A stretch of DNA of 64,000 nucleotides from Evernia prunastri. Lineage: Eukaryota; Ascomycota; Lecanoromycetes; Lecanorales; Parmeliaceae. A program made the position numbers and the translations under genes. Positions 33,861-43,184 of this stretch are shown here, in pieces. Every line of letters begins with the position of its first letter. The stretch's first letter is position 1. The stretch covers positions 9,830 to 73,829 of the forward strand of contig NKYR01000086.1 of NCBI GenBank assembly GCA_003184365.1, in the 5' to 3' direction. The notes beneath the pieces are model-generated. The model ran no database searches. It saw only the letters and a program-made list of their open reading frames with translations, and was not told where the DNA came from.

Positions 33861-34850
33861 GACGGACAATGACACACGATGGATCGCAGCGAGTAGGCGT
33901 GTAATTCAGTCCCTTTCCCTCGCACATACATTCCAGCATACATACAATCATGCCTTTGAATGATTTTCAGATGAGGAGTGTAATCGTTCAACCAATTCCA
34001 GTATCGTACGAGTGATGTTCTTTTCTCTAGATACTCGTACATTATGCAGCTAAATTCTGGCGCTGTCTTTGGACTCAGCCGGCCGCTAATTCAACGGATA
34101 AAATTTCCGTGCCCCTTCCTTCGCTTTCCCTTCCCAACGGCGAGCCTTTTCCAATCCCACCTTTCAAATCCAACGCTGTCGTCTATACCACCCATCAACA
34201 TGTCTTCAGACAACCGCTCAAGCGCAATCAATTGCGACCAAAATTTGCGACCCTCTTGCACTAAACGAACAGAGACCCTCTTCACAACAATCTCAAAGCA
34301 CCGAGCTCCGTCGACCATCTGATCAACAACGCAATGCAGACGACACGGTGTCCTTTTTTCCCGTATTATCCACAGCCTTGAAGGAAACAACCTCAGGAGA
34401 ACAAAACGAAGAGCGGTCAATGTGGCTGGTTCCCAAGGCCATCAGGTTTCGCTTCTAGAGCCAATGGGGCGTCCGGAGCCGTGCTTTTGCATCTTTAGCG
34501 GGGAAAGCGCAGCCGTGCCCATGCAGGCAACGCTCAGCCTTCAGATCGGAGGGATTTTACTGTCCTATCAGGCGCAATCTGCAAGCAACGCAGTGAATTC
34601 TTTAGAATGTTTAAGTGCGCAATGCTGTATGAGGCAGTGGAGCGAGGCAAATTTTGCGATGACTTGGGGACCTTGGCACTTCAGCCTGGCGCGTCTGACC
34701 AGCTGAGTAGCTTTTGATTCGTTTCAGGGGTATCTTAAATGTTGTGTCCAAAGCCATTTTTTAGTAGCATAACAGCTCTTACTTTCTTTACATTGCTATA
34801 CTTTTCGCAAATGCTATTTTTCTATTAGTTGCAGGAAAAGCTCTGTATCA
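33861..34850. other. Intergenic, no supported gene
   Basis: About 1 kb between the F-box ORF and the rhodopsin-domain gene. A 40-codon ORF beginning ATG 34200 (MSSDNRSSAINCDQ) and a 94-codon ORF at 34422-34706 lack recognisable features. T-rich sequence lies directly upstream of 34851. Confidence 0.45.
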
Positions 34851-36256
34851 ATGGCTCTCCAGACCTCTTCAGTGCAGTTGGAAAAACTATATCAAGAATC
34901 TCAACAATCCAGCCTCCTTGCGATGCAATGGTCTTTTACAATCGCCGCCGTCGTCGTCATATCCCTGCGGTTATACTGCAGAACAAAATTTGGCAAAGGT
35001 TTCGGTTGGGACGACTACATTTTCTTTACGGGTGCGGTAGGTTTTGTATTTCCTAAGAACTGGATAGCCAGAGACTGGAATTGATGGAACGATACAGGTC
35101 GTCGGCCTCCCTGGGCCCTTTATCACCACCAAATGGATCCACACAGGTCTTGGAAAGCACATCGAATGTCTCGGTCCTGGTGGAGCTTATGCCACCGTAC
35201 AGTGGAGTATAGCTACGCAAGCCCATCACATCGTCTGCCTTGGATTCGTCAAAGTCTCGTTGTGTCTTTGCATCCTCCGTGTTATCGACAGGGTTGAAAG
35301 GCGCATCGCTGCTTTCCTCTGGGTCAATATTGCTCTCGTAGGCACTATACACGTCGCACAGTTGGCGATGTTGCTTGCGGAGTGCAGACCGTTGACTGCG
35401 GCGTGGAGTCCAAGGGCTCGTGGGAGCTGTTATTCGCCCGACACAGTATACACCACTACCTATATTGCTTTCAGTAAGACAACCATTATGGGATTGGCAT
35501 CTCTCGCTAAGAAGCTTCATGCAGGTCTCGACGCATTTACGGATTTGGTCTGTTCAGGGATTCCAATCTTCGTAATATATCGCATGCAAATGAGCACGAG
35601 AACTAAGGTCGCGCTGTGCGTGTTGATGGGCCTGGGCGTATTGTGAGTCTTCAACTTGCAATGACCAGCCAAATCCACTCATGTCATCTCAAGTACGGCT
35701 ATGTGCGCTGTCGTAGAGGCAACTTCCGTGAAGGAGATCTGGTCAAGGGATTTCACTTGTAAGCGCTACTTTTCGTACAAACACTGTATTCGAGCCCTTG
35801 ATTAACGAGCTCGACAGGGAACGAAGTGGTTCTGGTAAATTGGGCATGGTACGCCCTTCCAAACTCGGTCCTCGCGCTCATCGTAAATACTGATCCGCCA
35901 CCGACAGCGTCGAACAAGCCCTCAGCCTCATCCTCGTCTCCCTACCCTTCCTCCGCCCCCTCTTCCGCAACGTATTCAAACTCAGTAAATCTGGTCCCTG
36001 CGCCCCCAAGGCACCGATAGCAAGTCGCAAGATCCTTTGGAAGCCACCGCCACACTACGCCTTGGTGGATAACACGAACAACGGCTACGGTGTCCGCAAG
36101 GGCGATAACGCGCCGTACGCGCCTCTCCGGGATGATTATGCGAACACTAAAGTCCCGCAGATACCAATGGCGGCGTATCGTGTTGAGCGGCTGGTGGAAT
36201 CGAATGCGAGGGTGAGATGTGCTGATCTGGAAGGCCAGCATTTGGTTGGGTCGTGA
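34851..36256 (+). CDS. Fungal rhodopsin-domain integral membrane protein, 391 aa
   Basis: Exons 34851-35036, 35098-35642, 35694-35758, 35818-35848 and 35908-36256 total 1176 nt. The protein is a seven-helix type: helix 1 around WSFTIAAVVVISLRLYCR, the GWDDYIFFTG motif, VCLGFVKVSLCLCILRV, FLWVNIALVGTIHVAQL, SGIPIFVIYRMQM with the RTKVALCVLMGLGVF helix, and ALSLILVSLPFLRPLFRNVFK at the end. This is the large fungal rhodopsin-domain/PTH11-related family, many of which are surface receptors or of unknown role. The RxYCRxxFGKGFGWDD stretch after helix 1 is characteristic. The fourth exon is only 31 nt; without the intron at 35849-35907 the last helix is lost. No CFEM domain is present. Confidence 0.85.
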
Positions 36257-37944
36257 TGGGTGTACAGATTTCTTCTCCTTTACATCACGCCAGGAAGGGA
36301 ACAATCGGCTCTCACATATTCGTTCAAGGGAGTGTCAGATAACCTAACTCTATTACCTCTCTATCAAAACACCGCAAATCCATTCCGCAAAAGCATCGTG
36401 CGATCATAACGGCTTCAGCATCCCGAAATAATCCTTTTCCCTTTTTCCTGTTCCATTTTCCCTTTCCCATACCTAGCATCTCATACGCCCACAGCTATTT
36501 CTACCGCCAGGACCGATCCAGCATTGCGTTTCCTCTTCAAGCCGGTACAAAGACCTTTGCAGGATTGCGACCACGGGGCGGCATGGGAACTGTTCTGTTC
36601 CAGCGGAAACTTGGCACCGGGGGGAGATGGACTTTTCAATGCTACCGCATCTGTCGGTGTTTAAGTCTTTCTTTCCTGCTGTTTGCGTCTGGGGACCGGT
36701 GTCGCACGGTTGAGAAAAGCGTAGACTGGGAAAGGGGGCGGGCAGGGGAGGGTTTGGGGTTGGAGTTCCGGTTGGGGTTGGGGCGGTGGATGGGCATGAT
36801 GTGTGTAGGGAGGGGTCCTTGGCTTGGGTTCCTTTCTTGCATACAACACTGACTGCTGTTTTGCACTCTTTGTGGTTGACTTTTTTTTTCACTGCTGTCC
36901 GCGATCTGTCTGCACGTTCCTTACGATGAATTCGCCCGGGTCAGGGCTGGAAGACGAACCCAGGTGAAAGATGCGCATTTGCTTTGCGGTACTTTTTTTT
37001 TGCTGGGTCTTGTCGCTCACTCGATTTGGAACACTTCAGAAGAAATCTTATCGTTATTCGCGTCGCTCTTATTCTTCTAATCAGCGATTATTTAATGCAT
37101 TTACGTCAGAATTTAAAATGAGAATGCCAGGTACAGGTGCAGCTTCCGTCGTCTCGGTCTCTACGAAGATTGGGGTTCCGATCGCTTAAACATCCGCCGC
37201 TCCGAGCGTCGGTATACAACAGCCCCCGAGCATTCGATTCCCCTGCCGCGAGAACCCCAGGCGCCCTTAAAACTCCCATTAAAAATTGCTCTTGCTCCTC
37301 GCTGTGTAAGCTGGCTGCATTGAAGAAGTAGCCCCTTCTGATATCTTTAATCCCCGAAGGCGGATGGATACTGGCTGCGGATACTGGCCTCGGAGTGCCC
37401 TGCAAGCGAGATTCCAAATATTGGTTTCCAGTCTTCTGCGGGGACCGCGTCGAGCTCGGTGACGGATGCTGGAGGATAAAAGCAGGGAGGGGAAGATGTA
37501 GGATGCCGAGCACATCCATTGCATGCCCTTTGAGTCTGCAGTTGTCCAACCAACTATCAGACTCAAGCACAGCTATCGTTCGGAGTGAGCGCATCGCTCG
37601 CTCGAAGACCAAAATTGAAGCCGCACCGATCCGAACCATGCGGGCTGACTGCTTCATAGCGGACGGTCGATGGAAGAGCGGGAGGTAAGAAAGAGTACCA
37701 CCACCTACCTCGGGCGAATGAAAAAATGGGAACCGGTTCAGTTGGCCGTATGGCTAGCATTCCGAGCGCATCCGACGCCCTGGCATTGCATGAAGACGAC
37801 CAGACTTACGGTATATATATCCCCAAATTCCTCCTCAGAAACCAGCGCAGCAAAAACCCCCTCTCTCGCAACTAGCCCACCCCATTAACACAGACTCAAC
37901 CCAGCAAACCCCCCACTCCCATAACCCCCTTTCCCTCAAAAGTA
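36257..37944. other. Intergenic, GC-skewed low-complexity sequence
   Basis: No supported gene. G-rich low complexity at 36730-36790 (GGGGTTGG-type), a run of nine T at 36881-36889 and a TATA-like element near 37811. A 183-codon minus ORF (37106-37657) has no recognisable domain and its composition is not clearly coding. Confidence 0.45.
37809..37822 (+). promoter_or_regulatory. TATA-like element upstream of the amidohydrolase gene
   Basis: GGTATATATATCC lies about 125 bp before the start codon at 37945, followed by a long C-rich pyrimidine tract (37855-37940) of the kind found around fungal transcription starts. Position and sequence suggest a core promoter; no factor site is claimed. Confidence 0.45.
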
Positions 37945-38916
37945 ATGGCCCTCAAAATAGACGTCCACCACCACACCCTGCCCCCCTTCTACCGCGCCGC
38001 CCTCTCCGCAGCCGGCGACGTATCCGGCGCCCCCGTCCAACCCTGGTCCCTCGTCGCCTCCTCCACCCTCATGTCCAAACTCTCCATCGCAACCTCCATC
38101 CTCTCCCTCTCGGCCCCCGGCGCGGAAATCGCCGGCACGCCCGCCGACGGCCGCGCCCTCGCGCGCCAGTGGAACGACTCCGCCGCCGCCATCCGCGCCG
38201 CCGAGCCGCGCAAGTTCGGCTTCTTCGGCGCCCTGCCCAGCCTGACGGACGTGCCCGGCGCCATCGACGCCGTCGCGTACGCCCTGGACGAGCTTCACGC
38301 CGACGGCGTCACGCTCTTCACGTCGTACGGCGGCAAGTACCTCGGCCACGAGGACTTCGAGCCCGTCTGGGCCGAACTCGACCGCCGCCGCGCCGTCGTC
38401 TTCGTCCACCCGTGCCACACGCCCTCGGCCGTCTGGGCGAGCCCGCAGCTGCCGCAGCCCATCCTCGACTACCCGCACGAGACGACGCGCGCGGCGTGCG
38501 ATTTGATCGTCAGCGGGCGCAAGCGGCAGTTCCCCGCCTGCAGCGTCATCCTCTCGCACGCGGGCGGGACGCTGCCGTTCCTGGCCTGGCGGCTCGAGGC
38601 GCTGTGTTCGGCGCTGTTCGAAGGCTTGCTGGCGCCGGGGTCCCCGCGCGGGGCCCAGATCGCGGAGGATGCGAAGAGCTTCTACTTCGACGTCGCGTTG
38701 AGCGGGAGCGCGAATGTTTTGGATTCGTTGCTCCGGTGGGCGCCCGAGGGGAGGGTGCTGTATGGGAGCGATTTCCCGTACGCGACGGTCGAGGCGGAGT
38801 GGAGCGATGAGGCTTTGGGCGCGTATGGGATGGATGGGGGGTTGAGGAGGGCGATTTATAGGGAGAATGCTTTGAGGTTGTTTCCGAGGCTGGCGGGGGA
38901 AGGAGAGGGAAAGTAG
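37945..38916 (+). CDS. ACMSD-type amidohydrolase/decarboxylase, 323 aa
   Basis: A single exon starts at ATG 37945. Residues 6-10 (DVHHH) give the metal-binding HxH. H155 in FVHP, H205 in LSHAGG and D276 in GSDFP complete the metal and catalytic set of amidohydrolase-2 (ACMSD-like) enzymes. In this family Zn or Mn centres drive non-oxidative decarboxylation of aromatic acids, and fungal members include 6-methylsalicylate and related decarboxylases. The substrate here is open, and no polyketide synthase lies next to it. Codons are very GC-rich; the 5' half favours C-ending and the 3' half G-ending codons. No signal peptide, so it is probably cytosolic. Confidence 0.88.
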   Translation: MALKIDVHHHTLPPFYRAALSAAGDVSGAPVQPWSLVASSTLMSKLSIATSILSLSAPGAEIAGTPADGRALARQWNDSAAAIRAAEPRKFGFFGALPSLTDVPGAIDAVAYALDELHADGVTLFTSYGGKYLGHEDFEPVWAELDRRRAVVFVHPCHTPSAVWASPQLPQPILDYPHETTRAACDLIVSGRKRQFPACSVILSHAGGTLPFLAWRLEALCSALFEGLLAPGSPRGAQIAEDAKSFYFDVALSGSANVLDSLLRWAPEGRVLYGSDFPYATVEAEWSDEALGAYGMDGGLRRAIYRENALRLFPRLAGEGEGK

Positions 38917-39618
38917 GGGTATGGAATTGCATGGGGAAACGGGGGACTGGTATGCGGGAACACCTTACCTTGGCCACAATACATTTAGCCGAGAGTTTTT
39001 TCTTTTTCAGATAGTCGAGTCGATCGCGAGTACCAGTAGAGAAAAGACAGTGATAACAAAGAATACCAAATAGAAGTAATTTATGTTAGAAGAAGAGCTC
39101 TTATTGATGCAGCAGTCAGTAAGCTGAGAACAAGCGTCAGCCGCACGAAACCCTCATCAACCTTCCCCTGTACTATCTTCTCTACCCATAAGGCACACCA
39201 GTCACATGTTTAGTATCATCCCTCCCTCCCATCGGGAGACTGACCTGTATGCGTCATTACCCGTCTGCGTAGGGGCTAGTTGCACGCACAGTGGGTAGAT
39301 CTAGGAATGAATACTCGATACTCGTGTTAAGTGGAATTGTGCATCTTTATACTTGACAATTAGGTGCAATCAATGAGGGATTGGCCATGTGTAACCATCA
39401 CGACTGGATAGATGCCGTCTTCTGTATTGCGGTAATGGAATTCTCTAACAACATGTCGAGGGTGTATCAAACTTCAAATCCTCACTTCGCTCTCTACGCT
39501 AGGTTAGCGTCAGCCTTAACCTAACCGCCGCCTCAGCCTTATCCCATTCCAATTCGACGCTCCAGTAAAGCACCTTTTTACACCGTCAACCTCCAAATCA
39601 CCCCCCACGCATCCCAAC
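38917..39618. other. Intergenic, no gene seen
   Basis: About 700 bp of AT-richer sequence between the amidohydrolase and EMC7 genes. No ORF of note. Confidence 0.6.
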
Positions 39619-40523
39619 ATGCATTGCTCCACCATCCTTTCACCCCTCCTCCTCCCCCTCCTCCCAATACTGACATCCGCCTTCACCCTCACCCTCTCCG
39701 TCCCCCCCCACATCCCCGCCCTCCCGCCCTCCACCCGCGCCATCCTCACCACCCCCGGCCACCGCCTCACAGCCCCCGTCACACGACGCAACACCTTTGT
39801 CTTCCGCAACCTCACATCTGATGCTGCCGCCCCATCTTCCGACGCGACGACGACGACGTCCGTGTCGTATCTGCTCGATATCGCGTGTCGCGACTACGAT
39901 TTCTTGTCGTACGGGGTCGATGTTGGGGGGGAGGCGGTGAGGGTGTACCGGGTTGGTAGGGGGGGCGCGGTGGTGGGGGATAAGGTGGCGGTCGGGGAGG
40001 AGGAGCCGGTCGAGGTGAGGGTTTTGAGGGGGAGGGAGTATTATGAGGGGAGGGCTGGGTGTAGGTTTTCCTCGCTTGTTTTCTTTTTTGATGGTGGGTG
40101 GGGGGAGGCGGGGGGGGGGGATTGGGGCTGCTGTATGGGATGGCGATGCTAATGCGTGAGGGTGCCTACAGTTTCGCCGTTGGACCTGCTCAAGAACCCG
40201 ATGATCTTGATCGCGGTGGTGGGGTTGGGCTTTGTGTTTGGGATGCCGTATCTGATGGATAGCAGTATGTCTAATTTTTCTCTCCTTCCGGCTTTTTCTT
40301 GATGGCGTCGATGGCTGACGTTCTTCGTGCGCTGTTAGTGGATCCGGAGATGAAGAAGGAGTTTGAGGAGCAGCAGAAGAAGAGTATATTGAGTGGGGGG
40401 GCGAGCACGGCGAATCCGTTGCAGAATTTCGATATGGCGGGTTGGATGGCGGCGAAGACGTCGGGGCAGAGTGGGGAGACGGGCGATGGTGGGAGTGGGA
40501 AGGATGTGAGGAGGAGGGGGTGA
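39619..40523 (+). CDS. EMC7: ER membrane protein complex subunit 7
   Basis: Exons 39619-40060, 40172-40264 and 40339-40523 total 720 nt, 239 aa. It has a signal peptide (residues 1-21, ending in LPILTSAFT), a luminal beta-sandwich domain (LTLSVPPHIPALPPSTRAIL, VEVRVLRGREYYEGRAG), then FSPLDLLKNPMILIAVVGLGF, where the transmembrane helix starts, and a cytosolic tail beginning MDPEMKKEFEEQQKK with NFDMAGWMA. These segments are diagnostic of EMC7, part of the ER insertase complex. The last intron splits the Met codon before DPEM. Its first half is C-rich on the sense strand and the second half strongly G-rich. Confidence 0.93.
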
Positions 40524-40845
40524 TGGATGGTAGAGGGTTAGTGTACGGAGTATGCGAGGAGATCATAGTACGTCATGTGGATTGTCTTGTGGAAAGCATT
40601 GAGTGGAATTATTTCATCCTCCCTGCTTTCGGAACGCACTTGACTGTATACAACCTGTCTTTTTCCGTCTCGAAGTACGACCTATTCTTCGCTCTTTGAA
40701 GTTGTTAGGTCAGCCCGTGGTCTTATCCTGCGAGCTCATGCTCCACTGTGACGCCCTAGGCCAAAGCTTCTATAGACAACCGGTCTCAGCATAGCTTCTT
40801 TCCCTGGATCAGCCGCTCGCGGATGGTTGATGGTCAGTAATAGCC

Positions 40846-41679
40846 TCATTTTCCCCCGCGTCTTTCCAGAAAACCCCTCAGACCGATCAGCCCACCGTCC
40901 ATGTCCACGACATCTTTTAGCTGTCTTCCGTGCGTTTCCTCCCACTCTTGCTTTACTGCGGTCATTTCGGCCTCGTTGCGGAATCCAATGACCGTGAGTT
41001 TGGGTACCTCATCTTCGCGGGATTGGGATTCTCGCAGGTAAAAAGCCCACAACACCAGCAGACGGCCAAGAATCGAAATCCCAATAACCTCGGACCGACA
41101 ACATCCACCGGGACAGAAGAGGTTTTGGACATCGATACAGGCGGATCGGACTTGTATATTGAAAACGACTTTGATTTTCCAGCGACAAATCTCAGAATGG
41201 ACCATCATGCGATCAATATGGATCAAACGGTCAACCGCGACTGGATCTACTGTCCCGAACTTCTCGTACTGCAGTTTGGTGGTGCGCAGTAGCGTTTTAC
41301 CGTCAAGATCCTGAACATCAAAATCCAGAGTAACGTGATGGATACGAGTCCTATGTTTGACCCAGATCTTGTTCAATGGTTTCTCTTCTCCTTCGTAGTC
41401 GAGCTGATGATATCTTGGTACGTCGAAGGCCATGAGACCATCTTCGGCACGCCAGGTGACTTTCCAAACATTCCCACTGTAGAGCACCTCCGTAGCCTCG
41501 GCGTTGATGCTCTTGCAGACCAAGAGCAAGGCGACATCAGGCTCGCGGTTGGTCGCTGCGAATGGGTTCTTGTCCTCGTAGGATGCCGGGTATGGATTGA
41601 TCGGCGCGTCCACAATGAGACACAGGCCCTGTATGACATCGCGGATCTCCTGTGGAAGACTGGTGAGATGAGCGGGCAT
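40846..41679 (-). CDS. 2EXR-like protein, paralog 3, 277 aa
   Basis: A single-exon ORF from ATG 41679 opens MPAHLTSLPQEIRDVIQGLC, the 2EXR-type motif, followed by VALLLVCKSINAEATEVLY, the LLxVC...EA...LY block shared with the genes at 12744 and 15839. It carries a Cys-rich CPGGCC near residue 195, placed like the CPMGCC of paralog 2. Unlike the other two paralogs it has a normal ATG and no frame break, so it is the likely functional member. Function unknown; the motif is F-box-like. A degenerate tandem repeat lies just upstream of its start. Confidence 0.75.
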   Translation of the reverse strand: MPAHLTSLPQEIRDVIQGLCLIVDAPINPYPASYEDKNPFAATNREPDVALLLVCKSINAEATEVLYSGNVWKVTWRAEDGLMAFDVPRYHQLDYEGEEKPLNKIWVKHRTRIHHVTLDFDVQDLDGKTLLRTTKLQYEKFGTVDPVAVDRLIHIDRMMVHSEICRWKIKVVFNIQVRSACIDVQNLFCPGGCCRSEVIGISILGRLLVLWAFYLRESQSREDEVPKLTVIGFRNEAEMTAVKQEWEETHGRQLKDVVDMDGGLIGLRGFLERRGGK

Positions 41680-41789
41680 TTTGGTGGACGGTTGACTGAT
41701 TGCTAGTATCAGTTGGACTTTTCTTCGAGCGATGTTGTTGTTGGAGAGGAAGGGAGATGGGAAGGAACTTACGTTATGTTGGTTTTCAC

Positions 41790-42540
41790 GTCGGGGTTGA
41801 GTGAGATGAGGTTAGTATGCTGATGAGCACGTCGGGTATTGTGAGGTTGAACGTGATGTGATGGAGTAATCGCAAATCGAAAGATTTCACTGAATTTGAG
41901 CCTTTCTTATAGATGCTGGAAGTGGGAAGATATTCGGTGACTCGATTGTTTAGTCGTTAGATTTTCTTCGATTCTTATGAGAACGCTATTTTTGGAGAAT
42001 AAGAGAGACGGAGAGAGACTTGCGTGACAGTAATTTTGAAGGTGAATTTAGAATAAGTTTAGTGTGTCGCTGAGCGTTTTGCACATTGTCTGTGAGGTTG
42101 AATATGACGTGATCGAAAATCGAAAGACCTCACTGCCAATTGGGATTAATCCGTAAACGCTGAACTTGCGACGGTGTTCCGCGGCTCGATTATCTATTCA
42201 ATTATCTTAGATTCTTATTAGAATGCCATTGTTGAAGAGAAAGAGAAGGAACTGATATGTTGAAAAACTTTACGGCGAGATTGAGATGAAGTTAATGTGC
42301 TGATCGACAGGTTGAATATTGTCTGTGAGATTGAATGTGATGTGATGAGATGTCGCAAATCGAAAGATCTCACTATAACTATTCGAGGTTGTCTTGTAGA
42401 TGCTGGAAGTAGGAAGGAGATTCGTATGTCACTGACCCTATTGAATATTGTCTGCAACGTTAAACGTGATGAGACGGATGAATCGGCCCTCGAAAGCTCT
42501 CACTGAAACCGAGTCTCCCTTGTAGATGCTAGAAGTGACA
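41790..42540. repeat. Degenerate tandem repeat, about four units
   Basis: Recurring blocks in the order: ATTGTCTGTGAGGTTGAA-like, TGATGTGAT-like, ATCGAAAGATCTCACT-like, then CTTGTAGATGCTGGAAGT-like. They occur near 41845-41925, 42085-42140, 42310-42410 and 42440-42535; the second lacks the last block. Spacing between units is about 240, 230 and 130 bp. Units have diverged and carry no ORF. They lie in the upstream flank of the 2EXR-like gene. Confidence 0.65.
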
Positions 42541-43184
42541 ACCCGGAGCTTTGATACCTGAATGCGTACGTGCTAGTTGAAAAGATGCTTATACCTATGA
42601 GGTCCGCCAAGTGAAAGCCGACTTTATCTTGATTGCGCGAAATGAAGATAAACAAGTCCTTGTTTGGTAGATTTGTAGTTGGTTGAATGTCTTTCGACGT
42701 CGTGGGCAAGTATCTCATCTTCTCCTTGGACGGTGAAGGATGGACTGGGTGGGTGGATTAGCGTTGTGATTGTGAGAAATGCGGAAGAGGAAGCTTGTTA
42801 CGGAACTTGTGAGGAGAGTGGTGGAGTTACCTTATGGTTGTCAATGGGAGTTAAGGCAGGCGTGTCTGACGAGGACGTCATTACGAGGTTATAGGTGATA
42901 TGGGGGGGGGAAATGTTTCTCAATTGCAGTAGCGTTGCGAAGCACGTTGTTTTGGATGATAAGTTATGTACGTTCACAAAGGCGGAAGCGATACCGTACT
43001 CTGCATCTGCAACAGCTGATGGGTATAATTGATAGCCTCCCTGATCGCCTGGGTATCGTGTGACATGCAATGCAGCCTTTCCCCCAATCAAATACTCGAG
43101 GTCATGTACGTACACTTCATACAGTGCCAGCATTCGTTCCTGCCGTCTGTCCACGAGGCCCATTTGTGCTTCATGATCCCATAC
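42541..43184. other. Unassigned stretch
   Basis: No supported gene between the tandem repeat and the F-box/LRR gene. Short ORFs on both strands only. Confidence 0.5.

Noticed and set aside
37106..37657. 183-codon minus ORF
   Set aside because: No domain; composition close to random, with overlapping ORFs in other frames of both strands.
37936..38559. 207-codon minus ORF opposite the amidohydrolase gene
   Set aside because: Caused by high GC and few stops on the antisense strand; Gly/Ala/Arg-rich shadow.
39640..40566. 308-codon minus ORF opposite EMC7
   Set aside because: Pro/His/Ser-rich antisense shadow of the skewed G-rich strand; EMC7 itself is well supported.
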